This document shows positions 35,208 to 44,073 of a stretch of 64,000 bases of DNA, piece after piece. Source of the DNA: Glycocaulis sp. (lineage in GTDB: Bacteria > Pseudomonadota > Alphaproteobacteria > Caulobacterales > Maricaulaceae); NCBI GenBank assembly GCA_022565665.1, contig JAIUMI010000005.1:87069-151068 (forward strand), written 5' to 3'. Within the stretch, counting starts at the first letter, position 1; each line of letters begins with the position of its first letter. The position numbers and the translations under genes are program-made. The notes beneath the pieces are model-generated. The model worked only from the letters and a program-made list of their open reading frames with translations. It ran no database searches and was not told the origin of the DNA.

Positions 35208-35705
35208 TCAGGCGGAGGGAAGCGCGAAGTAAAGCAGGTCCAGCGCAGGCGGTTCCGCCACGCCCAGCTGGCGCAGAATATGGCTCGCCTGACCCCTGTG
35301 ATGGGTCTGGTGATTGAACAAATGGGCGAGGATCACGCCCAGTGGCAGCTCCTTCGCCTCGCCGCGCGTATTGCCATAATGGATGACGCGGCCGAAATCG
35401 GACGCTTCCAGGCCCGCCACATAGGCGATGATGCGCTTGTCCTCGGCCTCGCGCGCGGCGCGCAGCTCCCCGAAGTTTTCATAGAGAACCGTATCAAGAC
35501 CGGTGGGCGCCTCACCCTCCCCCGTCAGGCGGTGCAGCCAGATCCGGTCTGCCACCAGCAGATGGTTCAGCGTACCGTGCAGGCTGCGGAAATAGCCCTT
35601 CACGTCCTTCTTGCGCTCGGTGTCCTTGAGGGCCGTGGCAGCATCGTAGAGCCGGGCATTGGCCCAGCCATTATAGGCGGCGAAACGTCGGAAATGGTCC
35701 TGCAC
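35208..35705 (-). CDS. DinB family protein
   Basis: A 165-residue four-helix bundle protein. Three His of the metal site are visible in GTLNHLLVADRIW and HLFNHQTHHRGQ. Members of this family act as thiol-dependent S-transferases (bacillithiol, mycothiol, glutathione) or are DNA-damage-induced; substrate here is unknown. The start is GTG 35705 with no clear ribosome site. It is a single gene followed by a hairpin and then the desaturase gene. Confidence 0.85.
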   Translation of the reverse strand: MQDHFRRFAAYNGWANARLYDAATALKDTERKKDVKGYFRSLHGTLNHLLVADRIWLHRLTGEGEAPTGLDTVLYENFGELRAAREAEDKRIIAYVAGLEASDFGRVIHYGNTRGEAKELPLGVILAHLFNHQTHHRGQASHILRQLGVAEPPALDLLYFALPSA

Positions 35706-35755
35706 GGGCGCGGGTTATCCTGTTGGCAAACGATAGGCTTATCTGTTTAGCCGAA

Positions 35756-35781
35756 GGCCGGGGACGGTCAAATCCCCGGCC
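35756..35781 (-). terminator. Hairpin upstream of the DinB stop, downstream of the desaturase
   Basis: GGCCGGGGA (35756-35764) pairs with TCCCCGGCC (35773-35781) around an 8-base loop. It lies 11 bases after the desaturase stop and is followed on the minus strand by TT only, so it is moderately convincing as a terminator. Confidence 0.5.
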
Positions 35782-35791
35782 CGCAGGAAAG

Positions 35792-36823
35792 CTATTGCCG
35801 CGCGATCGCAGGCTGCGCGGCAAATTGCGGCGCAATCTTCAGATCGCTGGCCCATTTCAGCTTTTCAAACAGCAGGAGAAGCGTGCCGTTATAATCCACG
35901 ACACGATTGATAAGGCCCCTGCGCGGCAGGTGCAGCGCGCTTTGCGGCTCCTCATGGTGATGGTCATGAATGGCTTCACCGCCCGTCAGCAGGGCCAGCG
36001 TCCAGTCCAGCCAGGCCGGCGTCTTCAGATGGCCGAACACATTCACGCCCAGCGTGGTGGCATGGAACTGCACCCCGCGCGCGGTCACGGCGGCTGCGTG
36101 CAGGAAGAAGGTCAGGAGAAGCGAGCCGCCGGCCAGGAACACGGCCAGATAGATCAGGGCCGGGACCACCAGATGCACCACCAGCGACAGCCAGTTATAG
36201 TGCTTGTCGACCCATTTCACGCCCGGCATGTCACGCACCCACATGGCCAGCGGGCGCTGCAGGTCGTTAGGGTCACGGAAGATGATCCAGCCGAACCAGG
36301 CCCACACCTTGCTCTCGTGGGGATTGTGCGGATCGCCGGGCTTGTCCGACAGGCGGTGATGCTGGGAGTGGTAATTGATCCAGTCCTTGAACCGGCCCTG
36401 CATGGCGATGATGCAGTTGATCGCGGTGAGCACCTGGGCGGGCCATTTCAGCTCGCCTGCCCGGTGCTGCCAGACACGGTGCAGCACACCGATGCCGAAA
36501 TTGCAGATCACGAGAGTGACCGCGCCAACGCCCATGGCCAGCGGCACATACCACCAGTGGAAGGTGAGCGAAGACAGCGCCAGTCCCAGCGCCATGGCTC
36601 CGGCCATGCCGACAACACCGATGGCGGGATAGATGAGAGCGGCAAAAACGCTGGTCCAGTCCAGATTTCCCCAGCTCTTTTCAATGGCTTCAGAGCGCGG
36701 GCGGGCAACAATATTGTTCAAGGCACGATCCTCACCTGGTCGATCAAAGGCAGGCCCCAAGGGCAGCTGCTCCGGCTCTGACGCTTGCATGATCTGCCGC
36801 ATCTGGCCAGTGACTTTGGCCAT
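35792..36823 (-). CDS. Fatty acid desaturase (stearoyl-CoA/delta-9 type)
   Basis: A 343-residue integral-membrane di-iron desaturase. Three histidine boxes are present: HRVWQHR, NYHSQHHRLSD and HDHHHEE, with helices between them. The order and spacing fit delta-9 acyl-CoA or acyl-lipid desaturases that make palmitoleate- or oleate-type fatty acids. A rare extra feature is an N-terminal extension of about 50 hydrophilic residues. Start ATG 36823 is tentative. It lies divergently to fabI, so both genes of unsaturated/saturated fatty acid metabolism share the spacer 36824-36978. Confidence 0.87.
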   Translation of the reverse strand: MAKVTGQMRQIMQASEPEQLPLGPAFDRPGEDRALNNIVARPRSEAIEKSWGNLDWTSVFAALIYPAIGVVGMAGAMALGLALSSLTFHWWYVPLAMGVGAVTLVICNFGIGVLHRVWQHRAGELKWPAQVLTAINCIIAMQGRFKDWINYHSQHHRLSDKPGDPHNPHESKVWAWFGWIIFRDPNDLQRPLAMWVRDMPGVKWVDKHYNWLSLVVHLVVPALIYLAVFLAGGSLLLTFFLHAAAVTARGVQFHATTLGVNVFGHLKTPAWLDWTLALLTGGEAIHDHHHEEPQSALHLPRRGLINRVVDYNGTLLLLFEKLKWASDLKIAPQFAAQPAIARQ

Positions 36824-36978
36824 GATACCCAGATCAAATTGACGTCATTATGACCTGCCGGTTCACGCGCGTGCGGCTCGACGCCGCAGGCTGCATGGGC
36901 TATGCGACGGGAAACGGATTTGCGTCCGCCCGGTCAGCAGGCAGGCGCAGCAGACACAGATCGGGAGGGTTCAAACCC

Positions 36979-37797
36979 ATGAGTGACAGCGTTTTTCCGG
37001 CCGGCAATCTGATGAAGGGCAAGCGCGGGCTTGTCATGGGCGTGGCCAACAAGAATTCCATCGCCTGGGGGATCGCCCAGCAGCTTGCGGCGCAAGGCGC
37101 GAAGCTGGCCTTCTCCTATCAGGGCGAGGAACTGGAAAAGCGCGTGCGCCCGCTGGTGGAAAGCCTGCCTGGCAACCCCTTCATGGTCACCGCTGACGTT
37201 ACCGATGACGCCTCCATGGACGCCTGCTTTGACGCGCTCCAGAAGAAATGGGGCAAGATGGATTTCCTCGTTCATGCGATCGCCTTTGCGGGCAAGGACG
37301 AGCTGAAAGGTTCCTTCACCCACAACACGACGCGCGAGGGCTTCAAGCGGGCCATGGATGTATCGGCCTTCTCCTTTGTGGATGCGGCCAAGCGTGCCAG
37401 CGCCCTGATGCCCGATGGCGGCGCGATGATCTCCATGACCTATCTCGGTTCGGAGCGCGTGGTGCCCAATTACAATGTGATGGGCGTGGCCAAGGCGGCG
37501 CTGGAAGCCTCCACCCGCTATATTGCGCGCGATCTCGGCCCGGCGGGTATCCGGGTCAACGCCATCTCGGCCGGTCCGATGCGCACCCTCGCCATGGCCG
37601 GGATTTCCGGCGGCAAGACGCTGATGAAGACCGGCAAGGACTGGTCCATGCTCAAAGAAGACACGCGCATGGAAGGCGTGGCCGGGGCCGCGCTTTACCT
37701 CCTGTCCGACCTCGGCCATTCCTGCACCGGCGAAGTGCTGCACGTCGATGCCGGCTTCCACGCGGTCGGCGTTCCGGACATCGCCGACGAAGGCTAA
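36979..37797 (+). CDS. fabI: Enoyl-[acyl-carrier-protein] reductase (NADH)
   Basis: A 272-residue short-chain dehydrogenase of the FabI type. The N-terminal GLVMGVANKNSIAWGIA binds NADH. The catalytic Tyr and Lys are in VPNYNVMGVAKAAL (Y-x6-K spacing of FabI). It performs the last step of each fatty acid elongation round. The ATG at 36979 follows GGGAGGG. Convergent with an acyltransferase gene; the stop codons overlap by four bases. Triclosan target residues (FabI Tyr and Gly region) were not examined in detail. Confidence 0.96.
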   Translation: MSDSVFPAGNLMKGKRGLVMGVANKNSIAWGIAQQLAAQGAKLAFSYQGEELEKRVRPLVESLPGNPFMVTADVTDDASMDACFDALQKKWGKMDFLVHAIAFAGKDELKGSFTHNTTREGFKRAMDVSAFSFVDAAKRASALMPDGGAMISMTYLGSERVVPNYNVMGVAKAALEASTRYIARDLGPAGIRVNAISAGPMRTLAMAGISGGKTLMKTGKDWSMLKEDTRMEGVAGAALYLLSDLGHSCTGEVLHVDAGFHAVGVPDIADEG

Positions 37798-38942
37798 GAC
37801 CTGAACTTCATCCCCATCAGGGGCCGCAGGATCGCAATGCGTGATGCGGCCTCTGCCGCGGCCCAGCTGCCAAGCAGCGTAATGGCGGCAACGAGCAGAA
37901 ACTCGCCCGGCCCGCCCAGGCGGATATTCCATGCCGTGATCAGATAGATCGCGCTGACCGTGATCGTCTGATGGACGATGAAAACCGGGAAAATCAGCAC
38001 ATTGAGCCGCGAGAGCATGGCCGAGCCTGAGCGGATCAGCCGCCGGGCGAGCCAGATCAGCGTGACAATCATCCACCAGGCATAGGCAAGGCGCAGGACC
38101 CGCCAGAGCGTGGCTTCGGCGGGATGGGCAAAGCGGGCATCGAAATCGAGATAGGCAAAAGCCAGCAACGCGCCGCCCGCAACCGTCAAGCCAAGCGCAA
38201 ACTTTCCTACCCGGTCCACCGCCTGCCAGAAACCTTCCGATCTGGCGGCCAGCGCCCCGAAGATCACGAAGCTCAGCGAATAGGCGTGGGTCGCCCAGTC
38301 GCGCGTGAGATTGTGCGTGGTCGGAAAGCTGTCTGCCAGCGTGAAGCGGATCAGCAAGAGCGGCAGGACGGGCAGGATAAGGAAGGCAATGAGGCCGGCA
38401 TTCCCCTGCCACGCCCGCTCCAGCCGCAAGCGCGCCAGCGCGCCCGTATGGGGCAGGAAAGGCGCGAGGATCAGCGCGTAGACGAAGATATAGGCAACAT
38501 ACCAGAGATGGTTCCAGGTCGGCGTGGTGATCGAAAATCCGCTGGCGAAATCGAGATAGCGCGGCCAGAAGGCGAAAATGCCGGGGTCAATCTCGCCATT
38601 TGTGCGCAGCTCGAAATAGGCTTGCGGCATCACGATCACGGCCATGGCGAAGACGAGCGGCACGAAGAGCCGCCAGACCCGCTCCAGCATGAACCGGCCC
38701 GTGCCGAGCTTTGCCGCCAGCATCGCCATTGCAACGCCGGAGATGAAGAAGAGCAGAGGCAGGCGCCACGGGCTCATCAGCATCATGGGCAGTTCGAGCG
38801 TCGTGCCCGCATAGGCGCTTTTGACGTGCCAGCCCCACGTCACATAGCCCATGCCGGTGTGATAGAGGATGAGCATGGCGAAAGCGAAGACCCGCAAGGC
38901 ATCCAGATCCGGGCGGCGGGAAGAAGGCGGTGTATCGATCAT
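37794..38942 (-). CDS. Acyltransferase 3 (OpgC/OafA-like) membrane protein
   Basis: A 382-residue protein with about ten membrane helices. The N-terminal RPDLDALRVFAFAMLILYHTG carries the conserved RxxDxLR and His of acyltransferase 3 proteins; SPWRLPLLFFISGVAMA and TWNHLWYVAYIF are further motifs. Members O-acylate sugars of lipopolysaccharide, exopolysaccharide, glucans or antibiotics. ATG 38942 is chosen. A LytTR regulator gene is divergent from it, which suggests control, but no binding site was identified. Confidence 0.85.
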   Translation of the reverse strand: MIDTPPSSRRPDLDALRVFAFAMLILYHTGMGYVTWGWHVKSAYAGTTLELPMMLMSPWRLPLLFFISGVAMAMLAAKLGTGRFMLERVWRLFVPLVFAMAVIVMPQAYFELRTNGEIDPGIFAFWPRYLDFASGFSITTPTWNHLWYVAYIFVYALILAPFLPHTGALARLRLERAWQGNAGLIAFLILPVLPLLLIRFTLADSFPTTHNLTRDWATHAYSLSFVIFGALAARSEGFWQAVDRVGKFALGLTVAGGALLAFAYLDFDARFAHPAEATLWRVLRLAYAWWMIVTLIWLARRLIRSGSAMLSRLNVLIFPVFIVHQTITVSAIYLITAWNIRLGGPGEFLLVAAITLLGSWAAAEAASRIAILRPLMGMKFRS

Positions 38943-39128
38943 GGGGAGGCGTCCTGCGGGCTGAAGGAAACTTGCCTGCCGTTCTGCATCCGGCCGCGGT
39001 CCCCGTCGTGCGGCATGTGACGAAATCCGCCCCTCGCGGGATGTTGGTGTGCAGCGCTGGGCCGGACGGTGGCGGATGAGGGACGAGCGGCATTGCCGGA
39101 ATCGCTGCCCGGCGCCATGCTCCGCGCC

Positions 39129-39980
39129 ATGAGTGACAGGACCGCACATCTCGACCCGCAGCGCCGCGCCGAACGCCGGGCGGGTCTTCAGGCCGGGCTG
39201 ATCTTCTCCGCCTTTGCCTGCGCCTCCGTTGTGGTCAATGCACTTTCGATCAATAGCGAACTGGCGCGTGGCACAGCTGCCTTTAACCCGGCGCAGGCCT
39301 GGCTTCTCGAGCTGACAAGCCTCGTCGTCCTGCTGGCGCTGGTGCCTGCGGTGATCGCGCTCGACCGACGTATTCCGCTGGCGCTCGGCTGGCGGGTCGC
39401 CCTGCCCTTGCACCTCGTTGCGGCGCTGGCTTTCACCACCGCCCATGTCTGGGGGATGATGCTGCTGCGCGAGCTCTTATGGCCGGCCGTGATAGGCGGC
39501 AGCTACACGTACTTTGATCTTTTGGTGCGCGACTTCATCTATGAGGCGCGCAAGGACTTCCTCACCTATGCCACGCTGGTGCTGGTGATCCGTTTTGCGC
39601 GACGGATCGAGGATTACCGGCTGGAACTGGCCGAAAGCCATTCCCGTGCGAAGGGCGATAGCGTCATCGTGCTCAAATGCGGCGGGCGCGAGCTCCGCCT
39701 GCCGGCAGCTGAGATCATCTCGGCAGAGGCGGCAGGCAATTATGTCGAGGTTGCCACCCCTACCGGCGCCCATCTCGCGCGGATCACGCTTGGCGGACTG
39801 GAGACGCTGCTGAAGGAAGCCGGTGCCGATCCGGTGCGGGTCCACCGCTCCCGCCTTGTCGCCCGCCCCGCCGTGCGCGAGATCATTCCCGGCGAGAGCG
39901 GAGACGCCATTGCGGTGCTTTCCAGCGGTGCGCGCATACCCGTCAGCCGCCGCTATCGCGCGGGGCTGAGCAGGGGCTAG
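39129..39980 (+). CDS. Membrane-bound LytTR-family DNA-binding regulator
   Basis: About 283 residues from ATG 39129 (other in-frame starts at 39117 and GTG 39069; no clear ribosome site settles it). Four N-terminal helices are followed by a LytTR DNA-binding domain (about 185-283) with motifs LRLPAAEIISAEAAGNYVEVATPTG, LGGLETLLKEAG and VRVHRSRLVARPAVREI. Membrane-anchored LytTR proteins act as regulators without a receiver domain. The acyltransferase gene lies divergently at 38942 and is a plausible target. The stop overlaps that of the hydrolase gene by four bases (CTAG). Confidence 0.85.
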   Translation: MSDRTAHLDPQRRAERRAGLQAGLIFSAFACASVVVNALSINSELARGTAAFNPAQAWLLELTSLVVLLALVPAVIALDRRIPLALGWRVALPLHLVAALAFTTAHVWGMMLLRELLWPAVIGGSYTYFDLLVRDFIYEARKDFLTYATLVLVIRFARRIEDYRLELAESHSRAKGDSVIVLKCGGRELRLPAAEIISAEAAGNYVEVATPTGAHLARITLGGLETLLKEAGADPVRVHRSRLVARPAVREIIPGESGDAIAVLSSGARIPVSRRYRAGLSRG

Positions 39981-40945
39981 AACCGCCGCTTCAGCCAGTC
40001 TAGGAGGTGGGCGTTGAGTACCTCGGGCGCCTCGTACTGCGTCCAGTGGCCGATATCCGGGATGATGTGCATCTCCAGATCCTTGCACAGGGCCGGCATC
40101 CAGGCGGTGAGCTTGGGCGGCAGCATGAAATCGCATTCGGCAGAGATCATCAGGCAGGGCATGGATAGCCGGTGATCGACCCCGCCCAGACGCTGCCAGT
40201 TCGCATCGAAATTGCGATACCAGTTGATCCCGCCCCTGAAGCCTGTCTCCGCGTAGATGCGCGCATACTCGGCGCGGGCGTCCTTTGGCACCACCACATC
40301 GTCTTCCGATTTCAGCCCGCCGCGCGTGACGAATTTCTCGAAGCGCTTGGGCAGATGCGTGATGGAGGGCGGCAGTTTTTCCATATCAGCGGACGGAAAG
40401 GAGGCACCAAACACGAAGTCGAAGAAATCGCTTTCCCGGCCTTTGAAAATTCCGTCAGCCGCCTCGTCCTGGAAGCGCACGATATAGTGCTCCTCCCCGC
40501 CCATCTCGCGGAACACGTCTGTGGGCGGCTTCGAGCCGCGCGGCAGGTGCGGTGTGTTCACGCCTACCGCACCCAGAAAACGCTCCGGGATCAGGCAGGC
40601 AGCGTGCCACATCAATATGCCACCCCAGTCATGGCCGACGATTACCGCTCTTTCGATGCCAAGCGCGTCCAGCAGACCGGCAATATCGCCGGTCAGCCGG
40701 TCGACATGGTAGGCGCTGACCTCGTGGGGTGCGTCGGAGGCGCCAAAGCCGCGATTATCCGGCGCGATGACGCGGTAGCCCGCGTCCGCCAAAACCTCGA
40801 TCTGCGCTGCCCATGATAGCGCCAGCTCCGGCCAGCCATGCAGGAGCAGAACCGGTACTCCGTCCTGCGGTCCCGCCTCATGAACGGAGAGCGTCACCCC
40901 GCCCACATTCACTCGGCGGGCGGGCGGCATGGGCGGATGGGACAT
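39977..40945 (-). CDS. Alpha/beta hydrolase, epoxide hydrolase type
   Basis: A 322-residue alpha/beta-fold enzyme. HGWPELALSW holds the oxyanion region, GHDWGGILMWHAA the nucleophile Asp, and GHWTQYEAPE the catalytic His; two Tyr in the cap region (HYIVRF, YRNFDANWQRL) fit epoxide ring opening. Family members are soluble epoxide hydrolases or haloalkane dehalogenases; an Asp nucleophile fits both, so substrate is open. ATG 40945. Three bases separate it from rarD upstream, implying an operon. Confidence 0.85.
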   Translation of the reverse strand: MSHPPMPPARRVNVGGVTLSVHEAGPQDGVPVLLLHGWPELALSWAAQIEVLADAGYRVIAPDNRGFGASDAPHEVSAYHVDRLTGDIAGLLDALGIERAVIVGHDWGGILMWHAACLIPERFLGAVGVNTPHLPRGSKPPTDVFREMGGEEHYIVRFQDEAADGIFKGRESDFFDFVFGASFPSADMEKLPPSITHLPKRFEKFVTRGGLKSEDDVVVPKDARAEYARIYAETGFRGGINWYRNFDANWQRLGGVDHRLSMPCLMISAECDFMLPPKLTAWMPALCKDLEMHIIPDIGHWTQYEAPEVLNAHLLDWLKRRF

Positions 40946-40948
40946 GGA

Positions 40949-41911
40949 TCAGCTCGCGATTTGTTTGAGGGCGCGTTGTCGCGAGCTTAGAAGATCATAG
41001 GCAAAGACGGCCAGCCCCGACCAGATGAAGGCGAAGGTGATGGCGTGGGCGAAGGTGAAAACCTCGCCCCAGATGATCCCCACCGCGAATTGCAGGGTCG
41101 GCGCGACGAACTGCAAAAGACCGATCGTGGCAAAGTGCAGCCCCCGCGCCCCGATGATGAAGAGCAGCAAGGGCGCGACCGTCATCGGCCCGGTCAGGAT
41201 CAGGAGCAAAGCCTGCCACGGGCTTTCAAGGAAGCTGCCGCCATGGCCTGATGCCTCCAGGAAGAACAGGGCGACCAAAGAGGGCAGCGAGATTATCAGT
41301 GTCTCCCAGAACAGACCGACCCGGCCATCGGTTGCGATGGTCTTCCTGATATAGCCATAGGCCGTGAAGGACGCCGCCAGAAAAAGTCCGATCCACGGGA
41401 TCTCGCCCACGGCCACGATCTGGTTGATCACCCCGGCGACGGCGAGGCCCACCGCGATCATACGCAGGCGGCCGAAGCGCTCGCCCGCGATGAACACACC
41501 GACAGCGACATTCATCAGCGGGTTGATGAAATAGCCCAGTGAAACATCGAGCACCCTGTCGGCATTGATCGCCCAGACGAACACCCACCAGTTCGAGGCG
41601 ATGAGAATGGCGCTCAGCAGCAGTGTCGCCATGGCGCGCCGGTCCAGAATGAGCCGCCAGGCAGAGGGCGCCCGGCCTGCCATCCAGACCAGAAGCGCCA
41701 GCAGCGGCACCGACCAGACCGCGCGGTGCAGCACGATCTCTGTGGCGCTGGCAAAATCGAGGAATTTGTAGAAGGCCGCCGACAGGCCCCAGATACCATA
41801 GGCCGAGAGCGCGGCGATCCCGGCCCTGCCTGCATCCAGCCGGCCGCTATCGGGCGGCGGGGCAACTGGGGCGGCGGACGGGTCGGCAGGAGCAGCCATG
41901 CCCGCGCTCAT
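40949..41911 (-). CDS. rarD: EamA-type transporter RarD
   Basis: A 320-residue protein with ten hydrophobic helices in two EamA halves. The strong RarD pattern includes GIWGLSAAFYKFLDFASATEIVLHRAVWS and SNWWVFVWAINADRVLDVSLGYFINPLMNV. RarD-like proteins may export chloramphenicol-like or amino-acid-like compounds; true substrate unknown. The long N-terminus (about 25 residues, Ala/Pro-rich) is unusual, and an internal Met may be the real start. Lies just upstream of the hydrolase gene. Confidence 0.85.
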   Translation of the reverse strand: MSAGMAAPADPSAAPVAPPPDSGRLDAGRAGIAALSAYGIWGLSAAFYKFLDFASATEIVLHRAVWSVPLLALLVWMAGRAPSAWRLILDRRAMATLLLSAILIASNWWVFVWAINADRVLDVSLGYFINPLMNVAVGVFIAGERFGRLRMIAVGLAVAGVINQIVAVGEIPWIGLFLAASFTAYGYIRKTIATDGRVGLFWETLIISLPSLVALFFLEASGHGGSFLESPWQALLLILTGPMTVAPLLLFIIGARGLHFATIGLLQFVAPTLQFAVGIIWGEVFTFAHAITFAFIWSGLAVFAYDLLSSRQRALKQIAS

Positions 41912-41969
41912 ACTCCCGTCCGGACCGGCCCGTCATGCTTAATTTTCCGCAAGGTGCAGCGGGGGACGG

Positions 41970-43928
41970 TTACTGCCCGGCCCCTGCCTCCCACACATCG
42001 GTGCGGAAGCGGGCGGGCGGGCGCGTCCCGCGTACCTCGAACACGATCTCGTCGGTATAGCTACGCCCATGCCGGTCGGTGCTGGTCAGGCTGAGCACAT
42101 GCACGCCTTCGGGCAGGTCGGCCGGCAGGCGCGCCGTCCACAGATGCATGTTGCGGTCGGCCAGCGCGGTCTGCGGCTGGGGCGGGCCCTGGAAGGCGCG
42201 GCCCCGGAAGCCTTCAAAGCCCCGGTTACGCTCTTCGCCGGACCGGCTCTCGATCGCGTAACGGCCGACACTTGCCTGACGCTTCACGGAGAACGGATCG
42301 GCATACATGGCCCCGATGCGGATTTCCTCGCCTGCGCCCTCCTGCGTGCGCTCCAGCACCAGGGGCGAGCCGCCATTGATGCGTGCCTCGACAATCGTTT
42401 CGGCCGCACCGTTCCATACATTGGCGGTCAGATACGTGCCTTCGGCGAGATCCTGACGGGTCAGAAGGCGGGTATCGGCCAGATCATTGATGGAGACCGG
42501 CGGGACGCTATCGCGCTCGCGCCAGTTCTCATTGCGCCAGGTGTTGATCGCGTCAAACCATTCGCGGAAGGCGGGCGTATTGAAGTCCACCCACTGGCCA
42601 CGATCCTCGCCCAGCCGTGATCCGACATAGCGTTCCTGGTAGCTGGTGCCGGCAAAGTCGATCATCAGTACACCCTTGGGCGCACCCATGCGCTGCAGGG
42701 CCTGTGCATCGCCATCCAGGTTGAAATCACCCTGCCACCAATTGCCCGAGGCTGCGCCTGCCACAATGTGGCGGAAGGGCAGCGGGCCAACGCCGACACT
42801 TTCCTGCCAGCCCTCGAAATACTGGCCCGGAGAATGGTTCTCCAGCGTATGAGTGTGGCCGGAGAGCGAGAGCGCTTCACGGCCCTCCAGAAGGGCGTAG
42901 ATAGCGGTGGCATTGTCGGTCTGGTGGACCGGGCTTGCTGCATCGACAAAGCTGACCATCGGCCCGTGATGAGCGATGACGATCAGCCGGTCTTCGGGCA
43001 CTTCAGCCAGCAGGTTTTCCAGCCACGCCATCTGCGTGTCATCCACGCGCACATTATAGCGCGGGTTCGTGCTCTCGGTGCAGAACTCGCGCCCCGGCAC
43101 GCCGGCATCCTCTCCGCCGCAGGGGAAGTAGATATTGTTCAGCGCAATGAAAGTGACCTCGCCGATCTCGAAGGCGTAATAGGCCGGGCCATAGAGCCGG
43201 CGCCAGGTATCGGCAGAGTTGGCATAGGCGGTCGCATCCAGATCGATGTCGTGATTGCCGATCACGCCCCATTGCGGCACGCCAACGGCGGAGCCGACCT
43301 CGAAAATGCGTGTCAGAAGCTCAAGATCGTCGCCGACAACGTCACCCAGATAGAGCATGCAATCATTGCCAGACAGATCGGCGGCCACGAGATCGGCAAT
43401 CGCGCTGTCGCGGAACTGGCTGATCTCGTGGTTGGAGTAGGTCTGGCTGTCGCCGATCATGGCGCAGGTGAAATTGTTCCCTTCATCCGCGCGCTGCAGC
43501 GGGAAGTTCACTCCGGCCGGTGCGGGGCCGGTATCGGGCAGTCCGCCAAAGCGCAGGGCTTCAGGCGTACCGCCGGGCTTGTGGGTGTAGGAAAACTGCG
43601 GGATCTGGCTGTCATTGACCGGCACGCGCCAGCCGGAGGGCTGGATCACAAACAGGTCCATATCCTCGCGCACGGGCAGGGTGTAGGCGCCCGCACGGTC
43701 GGTCATAACCACGTCCAGCCCGTTGGAGACCAGGACGCGCTCCACGCCCGGCTCGCCGCGCTGATGGATGCCATCGCCATTGAGGTCTTCAAACACCACG
43801 CCGCGGATATAACCGTCAGACGGCCCCTCGATCACTTGCGGGGACGCGATCCAGGGATCGGCGAGTGCGGAGGCCGGGAGCGCCATAAGGGCCAGAAAGG
43901 TGAGTGCAAGAGGGGTGCGGTGAGCCAT
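41970..43928 (-). CDS. Secreted calcineurin-like phosphoesterase with N- and C-terminal metallophosphatase accessory domains
   Basis: A 652-residue protein with signal peptide (cut after ALADP). An N-terminal MetallophosN-type beta domain includes FEDLNGDGIHQRGEPGV (a Ca-binding-like segment). The phosphoesterase core has IGDSQTYSNHE, YLGDVVGDDLE, GNHDID, HHGPM and SGHTHTLENH; the first site has Gln where DxH is usual, as in related families. A C-terminal MetallophosC domain (about 450-652) follows. It probably cleaves phosphate esters in the periplasm. Ribosome site AAGGATT. Substrate unknown; together with PhoD at 4269 it could serve phosphorus scavenging. Confidence 0.82.
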   Translation of the reverse strand: MAHRTPLALTFLALMALPASALADPWIASPQVIEGPSDGYIRGVVFEDLNGDGIHQRGEPGVERVLVSNGLDVVMTDRAGAYTLPVREDMDLFVIQPSGWRVPVNDSQIPQFSYTHKPGGTPEALRFGGLPDTGPAPAGVNFPLQRADEGNNFTCAMIGDSQTYSNHEISQFRDSAIADLVAADLSGNDCMLYLGDVVGDDLELLTRIFEVGSAVGVPQWGVIGNHDIDLDATAYANSADTWRRLYGPAYYAFEIGEVTFIALNNIYFPCGGEDAGVPGREFCTESTNPRYNVRVDDTQMAWLENLLAEVPEDRLIVIAHHGPMVSFVDAASPVHQTDNATAIYALLEGREALSLSGHTHTLENHSPGQYFEGWQESVGVGPLPFRHIVAGAASGNWWQGDFNLDGDAQALQRMGAPKGVLMIDFAGTSYQERYVGSRLGEDRGQWVDFNTPAFREWFDAINTWRNENWRERDSVPPVSINDLADTRLLTRQDLAEGTYLTANVWNGAAETIVEARINGGSPLVLERTQEGAGEEIRIGAMYADPFSVKRQASVGRYAIESRSGEERNRGFEGFRGRAFQGPPQPQTALADRNMHLWTARLPADLPEGVHVLSLTSTDRHGRSYTDEIVFEVRGTRPPARFRTDVWEAGAGQ

Positions 43929-44073
43929 GGCGTGAATCCTTCCGGAAGGGCGTATCGAGACCCTGTCTAGGGCGGGCCCTTGTCAGTTGTGTGAAACCAG
44001 CTGGCAAATGAAAGGGACGCGCTCCGGTCTGGCACGCGCCCCTCGTCATGCGGTGGGAGGTAAGGCGGCTCGC